DNA from: Prevotella sp. UBA5379
GTDB lineage: Bacteria > Bacteroidota > Bacteroidia > Bacteroidales > Bacteroidaceae
Direction: 5' to 3'
Length of the DNA: 18,294 nt
Assembly: GCA_002409785.1 (NCBI GenBank)
Contig: DHOX01000077.1
Span: 21,584 to 39,877 of the forward strand
Both the position numbers and the translations under genes were made by a program. Shown here piece by piece: positions 1 through 8,259 of the stretch. Numbering within the stretch: position 1 is the stretch's first letter; the number at the start of each line of letters is the position of its first letter. A model generated the notes under the pieces. The model saw nothing but the letters and a program-made list of their open reading frames with translations. It did not search any database and was not told the DNA's origin.

Positions 1-64
1 CCGGTGCCCATGCAGGAGAAACTTAAACGGCAGTTGTTTTCAGCAAGAACCGTTTTGTTGTTCG

Positions 65-96
65 CAAATATACAAACAAAGAAAAACACGCGCAAA
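65..96 (-). promoter_or_regulatory. Leftward Bacteroidota-type promoter for an upstream gene
   Basis: On the minus strand a TTTG at 96-93 is followed after 20 nt by TATATTTG at 72-65, which fits the Bacteroidota -33/-7 consensus. Downstream on the same strand an ATG lies at 11-9, so only the first few codons of a divergent gene would fall in the window and its product cannot be named. An inverted repeat AAACGG (25-30) / CCGTTT (50-55) sits in the presumed leader. Confidence 0.5.
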
Positions 97-485
97 TATT
101 TACTGTTAATTTATGTTTTTCTCCACCTGTTTCCCATGACGCCGGGCCCCGGAAACGCAAAGAGTAAACCATATCTTAAAACTCATCCCCCTATCCTTTC
201 GGACCAGGGATATTCAAGGCAAGCCATACCGATGGGATATAGATGTTAAAAAAGTAAAAGTCATAACTCCTTTATTTTGAAAAGGAAGAAAGACCGCGGA
301 AATTTTCATACTTTTGCAAATAATAAATCATCATGGGTTTCTCCTGATGAAACCGTAAAAAATAATCATTTGAGTAATAGAACAAGAACGATCAAATCGA
401 AGGACGAGAGTTTCGGCACATATATACAGACAAGCCACAACTCACGGAGAATGGGGAAGACTGTCTTTTTAAACAGGCATTCAGG
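97..485. other. Intergenic region with leader of the ABC operon
   Basis: I see no convincing gene here. Short open frames lack good starts and one overlaps the ABC gene start. A possible -7 box for the rightward operon, TACTTTTG, lies at 309-316, but no TTG is properly spaced upstream of it. If transcription starts just after it, the leader is about 160 nt. This leader contains a perfect 6-bp hairpin, GGTTTC (336-341) / GAAACC (349-354), followed by an A-rich run. I could not match it to a known riboswitch class. Confidence 0.4.
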
Positions 486-1988
486 ATGAAAAAGAAAATC
501 TTACAAATAGGTATTCCTCTACTGGTTATTATCCTTGTCATTATCGTGATTCTGACACGAGGCGGCCAGAAAAGGCATACCGTCAATTCTCCCCGTGACC
601 TTCCCGGAAGTACCATCGGCGTACAACTGGGGACGACTGGCGACCTGAAGGCTTCTGTCTTTGAAAATGATAAGGCAGGAACACGCATAGAACGGTATAC
701 CAAGACGGCCGATGCCATCCAGGCGCTCGGAGAGGGGAAGATCGATTGCGTGATAGATGATGAAGAACCGGCTAAGGCCTTTGTGGCGGAAAACAGTAAT
801 CTGAAAATTCTTCCCGGAGAATTTTCCACTGAGGAATATGCCTTCTGCGTAGCCCGGAACAATGTCAAACTGGCGACGCAAATCAATGAGGCTTTGCGGA
901 GACTTCAAAATTCCGGTGCCCTTGATACCATTATCGACAGACACCTTCATGACCATCTCTCTGTGGCCTGGCAGAAAAAAGCGATCGGACGCCGGAACGG
1001 AACTCTTGTCGTGGCTACCAATGCCACCTTTCCCCCTTATGAATATTATGACAATGGGCGTATCTGTGGCATTGATATTGATGTCATGCAGGCTGTAGCC
1101 GACGATCTGGGGATGAAACTTAATGTGGAGGATATGGACTTCGAAGCCGTAATCACCAGCGTACAGACCGGAAAGGCAGATGTGGGGGCATCAGCTCTCA
1201 CGGTCACAAAGGACCGGGCAAGAAATGTGCTGTTCACTATACCCTATACTCGTTGCCGGCAGGTCATCATCGTAAGAGATGGTAACCTGGCTGCACATAA
1301 ACAGAGTCTTTCGGACAAGTTCAAGGCTAACTTTATCACTGAGCACCGTTATATCTATCTTCTGCAAGGTCTTGGAAATACGCTGGTCATCACCTTTTTT
1401 GCCATGATCCTCTCCCTGGTCCTGGGCAGCCTGATCGCCATCGTACGAACTTCACATGACCGGAACGGCGGACTGGGAATCCTCAATGCCCTTTGCCGAC
1501 TCTATCTCACCGTGATCAGAGGTACGCCGACGATGGTCCAACTGCTTATTATCTATTATGTAGTCTTTGCTTCCGCTAACGTGAGTAAGGTCTTTGTAGC
1601 TATCATCGCTTTCGGTCTCAACTCTGCAGCCTATCTTGCAGAAGTGGTGCGCTCGGGAATCATGTCCGTGGACAGAGGACAGATGGAAGCGGGCCGCAGT
1701 CTGGGACTTTCCTACACACAGACGATGAGATACATCCTTCTTCCACAGGCTTTCAAGAATGTGCTCCCTGCCATGGGCAACGAACTTATCACCCTGTTGA
1801 AGGAAACTTCCATCAGCGGTTATATAGGACTGGTAGACCTTACGAAAGGATCTGATATTATCCGGTCCATTACTTATGATGCACTCATGCCCCTTGGCGT
1901 GGTAGCACTCATCTATCTGGTCATCGTCATGGCCTTGTCGGCAGGCGTGAACAGACTGGAAAAGAACATGAGAAAAAATGAAAGATAA
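486..1988 (+). CDS. Amino-acid ABC transporter, fused substrate-binding/permease protein
   Basis: A 500-residue inner-membrane component of a polar amino-acid importer (PAAT family). An N-terminal membrane segment (about 8-24) is followed by a periplasmic binding domain of the SBP_bac_3 type and then a HisM/GlnP-type permease (about 280-495). The permease carries the EAA loop that docks on the ATPase, from E401 to P420 (MEAGRSLG...ILLP). The binding half is odd: residues 41-155 (GSTIGVQLGTTGD onward) look like lobe 2 plus the C-terminal helix of a normal binding protein, while residues 173-262 (LVVATNATFPPYEY onward) look like lobe 1, so the lobe order is reversed. T241 and R244 sit where the ligand carboxylate is usually held. 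The stop overlaps the next gene by 11 nt, showing translational coupling to the ATPase. The substrate is not determinable; glutamine, arginine or cystine types are possible. Confidence 0.93.
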   Translation: MKKKILQIGIPLLVIILVIIVILTRGGQKRHTVNSPRDLPGSTIGVQLGTTGDLKASVFENDKAGTRIERYTKTADAIQALGEGKIDCVIDDEEPAKAFVAENSNLKILPGEFSTEEYAFCVARNNVKLATQINEALRRLQNSGALDTIIDRHLHDHLSVAWQKKAIGRRNGTLVVATNATFPPYEYYDNGRICGIDIDVMQAVADDLGMKLNVEDMDFEAVITSVQTGKADVGASALTVTKDRARNVLFTIPYTRCRQVIIVRDGNLAAHKQSLSDKFKANFITEHRYIYLLQGLGNTLVITFFAMILSLVLGSLIAIVRTSHDRNGGLGILNALCRLYLTVIRGTPTMVQLLIIYYVVFASANVSKVFVAIIAFGLNSAAYLAEVVRSGIMSVDRGQMEAGRSLGLSYTQTMRYILLPQAFKNVLPAMGNELITLLKETSISGYIGLVDLTKGSDIIRSITYDALMPLGVVALIYLVIVMALSAGVNRLEKNMRKNER

Positions 1989-2715
1989 AGTTCTGATAAG
2001 AATCGAGCACCTGAAGAAATCATTCGGTGATCACGAGGTGTTGCATGACATTGACCTGACGATCCGAAAGGGGGAGGTGATCGCTATCATCGGTCCATCG
2101 GGTTGTGGAAAATCCACGTTCCTGCGTTCGCTCAATCTTCTGGAACGTCCGACAGGCGGGAGGATTCTCTTCGAAGGTACAGACATTACCTCTCCTGAGA
2201 TCAATACAGACCGTATGAGGGAACGTATAGGAATGGTCTTCCAACAGTTTAATCTGTTTCCGAATATGACCATTCGCCGTAATATCATGCTGGCTCCCAT
2301 AGTCCTGGGGAAGATGGGAAAAGAAGAGGCGTCTGAGAAAACAGACCTGCTCCTCAAGCGTATCGGGCTGGAAGATAAGGCTGATACCTATCCTGACGTC
2401 CTGTCAGGAGGACAGAAACAACGCATAGCCATCATCCGCTCCCTGATCATGGAACCTGATGTGATGCTGTTTGATGAACCTACTTCAGCCCTGGATCCGG
2501 AAATGGTGGGTGAGGTCCTGGAACTGATGCGCCAGTTGGCTGCCTCGGGAATGACGATGATCGTGGTTACCCACGAGATGGCCTTCGCAAGGGAAGTAGC
2601 ACACAGGGTGCTTTTCTTCAGTGACGGTGGTGTCACGGAAGATGGAAAACCGGAAGAGCTCTTCCTGCATCCGAAGAGCCCGAGGTTGCAGGACTTTCTG
2701 AGTAAGATACTCTGA
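1978..2715 (+). CDS. Polar amino-acid ABC transporter ATP-binding protein (GlnQ type)
   Basis: A 245-residue cytoplasmic ATPase, the usual length for GlnQ/HisP/ArtP-type subunits, that energises the importer encoded just upstream. Visible motifs are Walker A GPSGCGKST (39-47), Q-loop glutamine at about 89-90, signature LSGGQKQR (142-149), Walker B VMLFDEPTSALD (162-173) and H-loop H199 in VTHEM. The signature has K where GlnQ proteins usually have Q (LSGGQQQR), a common tolerated change. The ATG lies inside the last codons of the permease gene (11-nt overlap), so the two are translated together. The gene ends 8 nt before the stop of the convergent TauE-type gene, leaving no room for a separate terminator. 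The ATPase assignment is secure; substrate and exact subfamily are inferred. Confidence 0.96.
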   Translation: MKDKVLIRIEHLKKSFGDHEVLHDIDLTIRKGEVIAIIGPSGCGKSTFLRSLNLLERPTGGRILFEGTDITSPEINTDRMRERIGMVFQQFNLFPNMTIRRNIMLAPIVLGKMGKEEASEKTDLLLKRIGLEDKADTYPDVLSGGQKQRIAIIRSLIMEPDVMLFDEPTSALDPEMVGEVLELMRQLAASGMTMIVVTHEMAFAREVAHRVLFFSDGGVTEDGKPEELFLHPKSPRLQDFLSKIL

Positions 2716-2723
2716 ATTATGAT

Positions 2724-3434
2724 TTAGACGGTGAGGAAAAGCCAGATAGACACTGCAATCATCATGATCCCTACGACACGCTGATAGGGCTTCTTATTAA
2801 CGTTTCGAATAAGCCTGAAAGCTATCCAGTTTCCGGCCATCATCGCGCAACCGATCAAGAGGCCATTCAGGAAGATATGCTCGTTCATGAGATTGAATTT
2901 GCCGTAGGTGATAGCCTTCACGATGTGCATGGCAGCGGCGGCAGTAGCCTCACTTGCGATGTAAGAGACCGGTGAGAGGTCAAGGGTCAGGAATACCGCG
3001 CTGCTTATCGGGCCGGATATTCCAAGCATCCCGTTGAGCAAACCCGTGAGCATGCCACCACCGATAACCGTTTTATGACCTTTCGGCAGATGAATCTTAT
3101 TGCCCATTTTCATGATTGAGAAAACAATCAGGAAAATGCAGAGAAGCCGTGTCATCAGGGTTTTGTTAACGAGGGAGAAGCCGCAAGCGCCCAGGGCCGT
3201 GAAGGGTAAGGCTGGAAAGAGAAACCAGAGAACCTGTTTCCACTTGATCTCCTTCCAGCCCATAGCTGCACGGGAAAGGTTGCTCATCATCTGGGCAATG
3301 GTAGAGACGGGGACTGCAATTTCCACTCCATAGAAATACGTGATAACCGGCAAGAGAATCATCCCGCCGCCAAAACCGATCGAGCCGGATAAGGTGCCGG
3401 CGATCAATCCCACAATAATCAATACGATATACAT
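2724..3434 (-). CDS. TauE/SafE-family membrane permease
   Basis: A 236-residue hydrophobic protein of the TauE/SafE (formerly DUF81) family, which includes proposed sulfite, sulfonate and organic-anion transporters. It shows the family's two related halves: GTLSGSIGFGGGMILLPV near 13-30 and GGGMLTGLLNGMLGISGP near 125-142, each followed by membrane segments, with about seven or eight spans. I chose the ATG at 3434 because it overlaps the stop of the histidine kinase as TGATG (1-nt overlap). An in-frame start at 3491 would add 19 residues lying inside the kinase gene and is less likely. It is the last gene of the leftward run with the two-component system. The transported substrate cannot be read from sequence. 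Confidence 0.88.
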   Translation of the reverse strand: MYIVLIIVGLIAGTLSGSIGFGGGMILLPVITYFYGVEIAVPVSTIAQMMSNLSRAAMGWKEIKWKQVLWFLFPALPFTALGACGFSLVNKTLMTRLLCIFLIVFSIMKMGNKIHLPKGHKTVIGGGMLTGLLNGMLGISGPISSAVFLTLDLSPVSYIASEATAAAAMHIVKAITYGKFNLMNEHIFLNGLLIGCAMMAGNWIAFRLIRNVNKKPYQRVVGIMMIAVSIWLFLTV

Positions 3435-4465
3435 CAGAATACAACTGTAAAAACATGCTGCCCATCTTGATAATAGTAGCCCACCTTCCATCCATGATAG
3501 TCACAGATAGACTTGACAATAGCCAGCCCCAGTCCGTTCCCTTTCTGGTTCTTCTGGGTGCGGTAGAAGCGGGAGAAAATCCGGCTGCCGTCCAGGGGCG
3601 CTTCTGCCGACGTGTTGGAGACGGAAAGCTGACGATCAGCGACGGTAATGGTGATGGATCCTTCCGGGCAATTATGCCGTACGGCATTTACTACCAGATT
3701 ATTGATCATGCTTACCAGCAAAGTTTCATTACATTGCAGGTCAAGGTCATTCTGGATGAAGTTCTTCTTGATGACAATATCGCCAGAAAGACTCTCCAGT
3801 TGGGGAAGGATGGATTCTATCTTATCCGTTAAATTGACATGATTCAGTGTCTTGTATTGATTGTTTTCTATCTTTGAAAGCAAGAGGAGATTTTTGCTGA
3901 GACGGCTCATGTGCAGCAGCTCTTGTTGCATTTCCTGGATCTCACTGGCCTGATATGCGGTCAGATGCTCATCCTGCAAAAGATTGTCTATCTTGTTGAG
4001 CACTATAGACAACGGAGTCTGGAGTTCGTGAGAAGCATTCTCTGTAAATTCCTTCTGTACCCGATAACTTTTAGCACTGGTAAGCAGGATCTGGTTTAAG
4101 GTAGCATTCAACTGATCAAACTCTTTCACTCCCGTATTGGCTGGCAGGGTGACTGGGCCTTCCTCAACCTTGAATTTACTGATCGTAGAGAGCGTCTTCC
4201 TGAAAGGCTGCCACAACCGTCTTGGGACAAACTGCAGGACCAGCAGAATGGTCACTGCAAATGCAGCCATAATGCCAAAGAACTGGATGAAAAGTCCCAC
4301 CAGCACATCCTTATTTAAGTCTGTGCGAGGGCGTATACCATAATCTTTGGCGATACGCACCAGATCCTCCGCATAGAAATGTGTAGTCAGTTCATATAAA
4401 AAAGGAGTAGTCAATATCAAGATAATGACCATGCTGATGGCGAATCTCGTCATCATCTTATTCAT
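3434..4465 (-). CDS. Two-component sensor histidine kinase
   Basis: A membrane sensor kinase of 343 residues with two membrane segments (about 9-27 and 55-78) flanking a short periplasmic loop, a linker, a HisKA dimerisation domain and a HATPase_c domain. The phospho-acceptor is H146 in FTENASHELQTPLS. The N box is around N260 (NLVVNAVRHN) and the G2 box is GNGLGLA (309-315). The usual G1-box aspartate is not evident; the segment reads LSVSNTSAEAPLDG. I infer this is a clade variant and not inactivation, because all other boxes are intact. I chose the ATG at 4465 because it overlaps the regulator stop as TGATG; an in-frame ATG at 4480 would add five residues. The partner is the adjacent regulator. 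The signal is unknown and the sensing loop is only about 25 residues. Confidence 0.93.
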   Translation of the reverse strand: MNKMMTRFAISMVIILILTTPFLYELTTHFYAEDLVRIAKDYGIRPRTDLNKDVLVGLFIQFFGIMAAFAVTILLVLQFVPRRLWQPFRKTLSTISKFKVEEGPVTLPANTGVKEFDQLNATLNQILLTSAKSYRVQKEFTENASHELQTPLSIVLNKIDNLLQDEHLTAYQASEIQEMQQELLHMSRLSKNLLLLSKIENNQYKTLNHVNLTDKIESILPQLESLSGDIVIKKNFIQNDLDLQCNETLLVSMINNLVVNAVRHNCPEGSITITVADRQLSVSNTSAEAPLDGSRIFSRFYRTQKNQKGNGLGLAIVKSICDYHGWKVGYYYQDGQHVFTVVF

Positions 4466-5142
4466 CAAACTTCTTTCCATCTGTATCCCGTCCCATAAAT
4501 AGTCTGGATCATCCCCTTGACGCCATTCCTGGAGAGTTTTGCCTTTAAGTTCTTGATGTGAGAATAGATAAAATCATAGTTATCCATCATGTCGGCCATT
4601 TCTCCACTGAGATGTTCAGCAATAGCTGCCTTGGAAATCACCTTGTTACGATTACTGATCAAGAAGAGAAGCAGCTCATACTCCGAACGAGTAAGTTCGA
4701 CCGGATGATTGTTTACGGTGACCGATTTGGTCAGGAGATTGATTTCGACATGATTGGAAGACACGACATTACTGGCCGAGAATTCCTGACGACGGATCAA
4801 GGCATAAATACGCATGGAGAGTTCCGGCAGTGCGAAAGGCTTAGGAAGATAATCATCTGCTCCTATCTTCAGGCCGGTCACCCGGTCGTCCAGAGAGTCC
4901 TTGGCAGAGATGATGATCACTCCTGTACTCTTATGTTCCTTCCGGATAGTACGCAAGATGTCAAGGCCACTACCTCCGGGGAGCATCAGGTCGAGCAGGA
5001 TACAATCATATTCGTAAGTGCCCGCCATCATTTTCGCCGTCTTGAAATCAAAAGCTTGCTCGCAAAGATAATTCTGACCTTCCAGATAGTCTTTCATACT
5101 GTCTGAAAGCCTGTGCTCATCTTCTATAATTAATATTTTCAT
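4465..5142 (-). CDS. OmpR/PhoB-family response regulator
   Basis: A cytoplasmic DNA-binding regulator of 225 residues. The N-terminal receiver domain starts MKILIIEDE, with the acidic pocket at E7/D8, phospho-acceptor D51 in ILLDLMLPG and the conserved lysine K101 in LPKPF. The switch Thr/Ser position is a serine (IIISAKD). The C-terminal half is a winged-helix Trans_reg_C domain ending IYGTGYRW. I prefer the start at 5142 because it matches the usual family N terminus; an ATG at 5154 would add four residues. The gene begins shortly after the PAP2 gene stop (5180) on the same strand and overlaps the kinase by TGATG, so regulator, kinase and TauE-type permease are probably one transcript. Targets are unknown; the neighbouring envelope genes are plausible. 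Confidence 0.95.
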   Translation of the reverse strand: MKILIIEDEHRLSDSMKDYLEGQNYLCEQAFDFKTAKMMAGTYEYDCILLDLMLPGGSGLDILRTIRKEHKSTGVIIISAKDSLDDRVTGLKIGADDYLPKPFALPELSMRIYALIRRQEFSASNVVSSNHVEINLLTKSVTVNNHPVELTRSEYELLLFLISNRNKVISKAAIAEHLSGEMADMMDNYDFIYSHIKNLKAKLSRNGVKGMIQTIYGTGYRWKEV

Positions 5143-5179
5143 ACATTCAGACATACTAACGGACTTTGATTGTTATTTA

Positions 5180-5971
5180 TTATGCACTGATCAATAAAAT
5201 TATCAGGGTAAGGTAAAAAATAGACAACAGGATGTAGGGACGCCTGGTCACCGGTTTGGTCTTGATTTTACGGCTGAGAAACTGGAATGTAAAGTATGCG
5301 AAGATAAAGCCTATGAGGGCACCGCAAAGGACATCTCCTGGATAGTGTACCCCCAGATAGATTCTGGAATAGCACAGCATGCCGGAAAACAACACCAGGG
5401 AAATCCGGGTCAGTTTGTCTTTATAGATCATTCCCAGCCATGTGATGATCCCTACTGAAACGGTTGCATGACCAGACACGAATCCATGCAGGCCACCTCT
5501 GTAGCCGTTGACGTAATGGAGCAGTGGTGCAATAGATGGATCATGTGAAGGGCGTAAGCGACCAACGAGGGGTTTGATCACACCGGAAGAGAGTCGGTCC
5601 AGAAAAGCAACTAAGGCGATCGTCACAATAAAAAAAATGAGTTTGTCGAGTTTTTCTTTAGGGTAGTCCCGGACAGAACTCCATAAGGATACAGCTGCCA
5701 GTGGTATCCATAACGTTTTCTGCGAATAATGATACCAGAAATTGTCGGTAAAGGTTGATCCCTTGAAATTCAGCATCAGCATCAGTTTCTTATCCATGAG
5801 ATCCAGTACAGCCACATATTCACTCCACTGACCGATGACGATCAGCAATATACCCAGCAGACTCGTCAGGGTTAAAGCCTTGGCAGCCGCTTTACGGTAC
5901 ATCATGTTAACTGAAATGTACCGGACAGTAGGGGTATATTTCATGTTAGCAGAGATATAGTTTGAGTACAT
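5180..5971 (-). CDS. PAP2-family membrane phosphatase
   Basis: A 263-residue integral membrane protein of the type 2 phosphatidic-acid phosphatase superfamily. It carries all three parts of the signature: KPLVGRLRP (K133, R140, P141), VSGHA (S166, G167, H168) and SRIYLGVHYPGD (R203, H209, D213). About five or six membrane spans surround them, with the active site expected on the periplasmic side. Possible substrates in this phylum are undecaprenyl diphosphate, phosphatidylglycerol phosphate or lipid A phosphates; the sequence does not decide. The first ATG of the frame is at 5971, preceded by AAAGGCAAGAACC. A TTG at 6049 would give 289 residues, but the extra stretch is polar and looks like leader. 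The next in-frame ATG is at 5944. It is the first gene of the leftward run that continues into the two-component system. Confidence 0.9.
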   Translation of the reverse strand: MYSNYISANMKYTPTVRYISVNMMYRKAAAKALTLTSLLGILLIVIGQWSEYVAVLDLMDKKLMLMLNFKGSTFTDNFWYHYSQKTLWIPLAAVSLWSSVRDYPKEKLDKLIFFIVTIALVAFLDRLSSGVIKPLVGRLRPSHDPSIAPLLHYVNGYRGGLHGFVSGHATVSVGIITWLGMIYKDKLTRISLVLFSGMLCYSRIYLGVHYPGDVLCGALIGFIFAYFTFQFLSRKIKTKPVTRRPYILLSIFYLTLIILLISA

Positions 5972-5993
5972 GGTTCTTGCCTTTATATATTTG
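5961..5993 (+). promoter_or_regulatory. Candidate promoter of the sulfatase gene
   Basis: TTTG at 5961-5964 followed after 21 nt by TATATTTG at 5986-5993 fits the Bacteroidota consensus on the plus strand. It would give a leader of about 160 nt before the ATG at 6163. It overlaps the start of the divergent PAP2 gene, so the two transcripts would overlap. A second -7-like box, TATTTTTG, is at 6121-6128 but lacks a well-spaced TTG. Confidence 0.4.
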
Positions 5994-6162
5994 TGGCGAA
6001 AATAATAACTAACTTTGGAGAAATCTTGGCGAATAAAGACAAAAAACAAAAAACACAGATTCTCTACAAAATCTAAGGACTATTTAAATATTTGGTGATC
6101 AGAAATATAGAATTTATGCTTATTTTTGCGTTGGAAATTTTAAAATACAGATTTAAGCAGAT

Positions 6163-8253
6163 ATGAATACAGACTTATTTCGTCATAAGGCTACCTCGTA
6201 CAGCAATCCCGTACATCTTATTGCGGTTCAGTTTTTCGAATTATACCTGGTTGCAGGGTTCATTCTTCGTATCATATTGATGCTTACCGGTCCGGCGGCC
6301 GGCAATTCCTTTTCCTTTCTTGAAATCGTACGCCTTCTGGGAGTAGGAGTACTGTCTGACAGCAGTATGTGTGTCCTGCTTCTGCTGCCATTGCTCTTGG
6401 TTTATTTAGGCCTGAATGAATGGAAGTACAGCAAAGCAACTGGCTGGGTGATTGAAGGATTGTGGCTGGCAGCGTTCGTCTATGTATGGTTCTTTCATTC
6501 TATATTTGCTGACTATGGGGGCGCCGCCTCCAGAATTGCCAGGATATTCCTTACCTGGAAACTGATCAGTTTTTCCCTGCGGTTTTTTATACCGGGCTTA
6601 CGGAATACCTGGCGTAAAATATCTGTTTATTTTACGTGGATCCTATATGTCTTCTTGTTCTTGATCGTATGCCTGGCGGAATATTTCTTCTGGCAGGAAT
6701 TCGGCGTGAGATTTAATTTCATTGCCGTCGACTACCTGGTATATACCCATGAAACCATCGGGAACATCATGCAGTCATACGCTGTCATTCCTCTTTTCAC
6801 CGGAGCATTTATTATTGCTGCCTTGATCGTCTTTCTGTGCGCAAGGACCCATAAACTCAAAATGGACCATCTGTTCAATCCCATACAACTGGCTGCACAG
6901 ACAGGCCTCTATCTGGTCACTTGCGTCATCGCCTTTATCCTTGTATCCTGGACCTGCAACCTGCAAAGTAATGATGAATATGTTACCCAACTGGAACAAA
7001 ACGGTCCCTACGATTTTCTGAATGCCTTCAGGAGTAACAAACTTGAATATAACAAGTTCTATGCCATGATTCCGAGGAAAGAGTGTATGGCAATCTACAG
7101 GAATGAAGCCGGCCTTGACAAGCATGGCGAGAAACAACTCGGCCAGGGTGGACAAGCCAGAAAACTCAATATCGTACTCGTAACCGTGGAGAGCCTGAGT
7201 GGGGAATATCTGACCCGTTATGGAAATCAGGATCATCTGACACCTGAACTGGATAAAATCATGACAAAGAGTCTGGTATTCGATAATCTGTATGCTGCCG
7301 GTAACAGAACGGTCCGGGGACTGGAAGCGCTGTCTTTATGTGTTCCGCCAAGTGCCGGTGAAAGTATCATCAAGAGAGCAGATAACAGAATGGGGAGTTA
7401 CTCCGCAGGCGCCCAACTCAAGCGGCTGGGCTATCATGTGCAGTTTCTCTATGGCGGCGACAGCTACTTCGATAATATGGGGAATTATTTCTCTCACAAC
7501 GGTTATGAGGTGATCGACCGGAATCAGATTCCCAAGAAAGATATATCCTTCGCGAATATCTGGGGAGTATGTGACGGAGACATGTTCCGCAAAAGCCTTC
7601 AGGTGTTTGATCAGGATGCAAGGGACGGAAAACCGTTCTTCGCTCAGATCATGACCACGAGCAACCATCGCCCCTATACCTACCCGGCAGGTAAAATAAA
7701 AGTCGTCGGGGATCCGAAATCTCGTGACAATGCCGTAAGATATACGGATTATGCGATCGGGCACTTTATCGCCGAGGCTTCCAGGAAACCGTGGTTCCGT
7801 CATACGGTATTCGTAATTATTGCCGACCATTGTGCTTCAAGTGCCGGAAAGACTTCGCTGCCAATAGAGAAATATCATATCCCTTGCATTATTTATTCTC
7901 CGGGCAACATCAAGCCTCAATATGTCAAGACACTCTGTTCCCAGATTGATGTCATGCCTACACTGATGTCTATACTGAATTTGCCCTGTAAGGTGAAATA
8001 TACGGGCAGTAATATCCTGGCCGGGAATTTCAAGCCCCGTGCATTCATGGCTACTTATCAGGATCTGGGATATATGCAAGGACATACCCTGACCGTCCTT
8101 TCTCCTGTCAGAAAAATCCAGCAGTATGACCTGAAACCTTTAGGTGACTGGAACTACAATGAGATTCTGAGAAAACAGCCGGATCAGAAAATAGTCAGAA
8201 AGGCCCAGGCATACTACCAGTATGTCAACCTTTATTTCAAGGGGAAGAAATAA
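6163..8253 (+). CDS. LTA synthase-type sulfatase-fold membrane enzyme
   Basis: A 696-residue protein with about five N-terminal membrane spans (residues 15-270) and a periplasmic alkaline-phosphatase/sulfatase-fold domain from about residue 335 on. This is the layout of lipoteichoic-acid synthases and MdoB/OpgB phosphoglycerol transferases. Metal and catalytic positions are visible: E343 in VTVESLSGEYL, nucleophile candidate T383 in GNRTVRGLEA, H502 in TTSNHRPY, and D555/H556 in IIADHCA. Gram-negative bacteria lack lipoteichoic acid, so the likely role is transfer of a phospho head group (phosphoglycerol or phosphoethanolamine) to a glycan or lipid outside the inner membrane; this is inference. 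It is divergent from the PAP2 phosphatase and convergent with the exonuclease, whose stop lies 6 nt away. Confidence 0.88.
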   Translation: MNTDLFRHKATSYSNPVHLIAVQFFELYLVAGFILRIILMLTGPAAGNSFSFLEIVRLLGVGVLSDSSMCVLLLLPLLLVYLGLNEWKYSKATGWVIEGLWLAAFVYVWFFHSIFADYGGAASRIARIFLTWKLISFSLRFFIPGLRNTWRKISVYFTWILYVFLFLIVCLAEYFFWQEFGVRFNFIAVDYLVYTHETIGNIMQSYAVIPLFTGAFIIAALIVFLCARTHKLKMDHLFNPIQLAAQTGLYLVTCVIAFILVSWTCNLQSNDEYVTQLEQNGPYDFLNAFRSNKLEYNKFYAMIPRKECMAIYRNEAGLDKHGEKQLGQGGQARKLNIVLVTVESLSGEYLTRYGNQDHLTPELDKIMTKSLVFDNLYAAGNRTVRGLEALSLCVPPSAGESIIKRADNRMGSYSAGAQLKRLGYHVQFLYGGDSYFDNMGNYFSHNGYEVIDRNQIPKKDISFANIWGVCDGDMFRKSLQVFDQDARDGKPFFAQIMTTSNHRPYTYPAGKIKVVGDPKSRDNAVRYTDYAIGHFIAEASRKPWFRHTVFVIIADHCASSAGKTSLPIEKYHIPCIIYSPGNIKPQYVKTLCSQIDVMPTLMSILNLPCKVKYTGSNILAGNFKPRAFMATYQDLGYMQGHTLTVLSPVRKIQQYDLKPLGDWNYNEILRKQPDQKIVRKAQAYYQYVNLYFKGKK

Positions 8254-8259
8254 TTTCCT

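Noticed and set aside
277..489. 70-codon plus-strand frame before the ABC gene
   Set aside because: It starts at a TTG, overlaps the ABC start, has no recognisable motif and lies in the leader.
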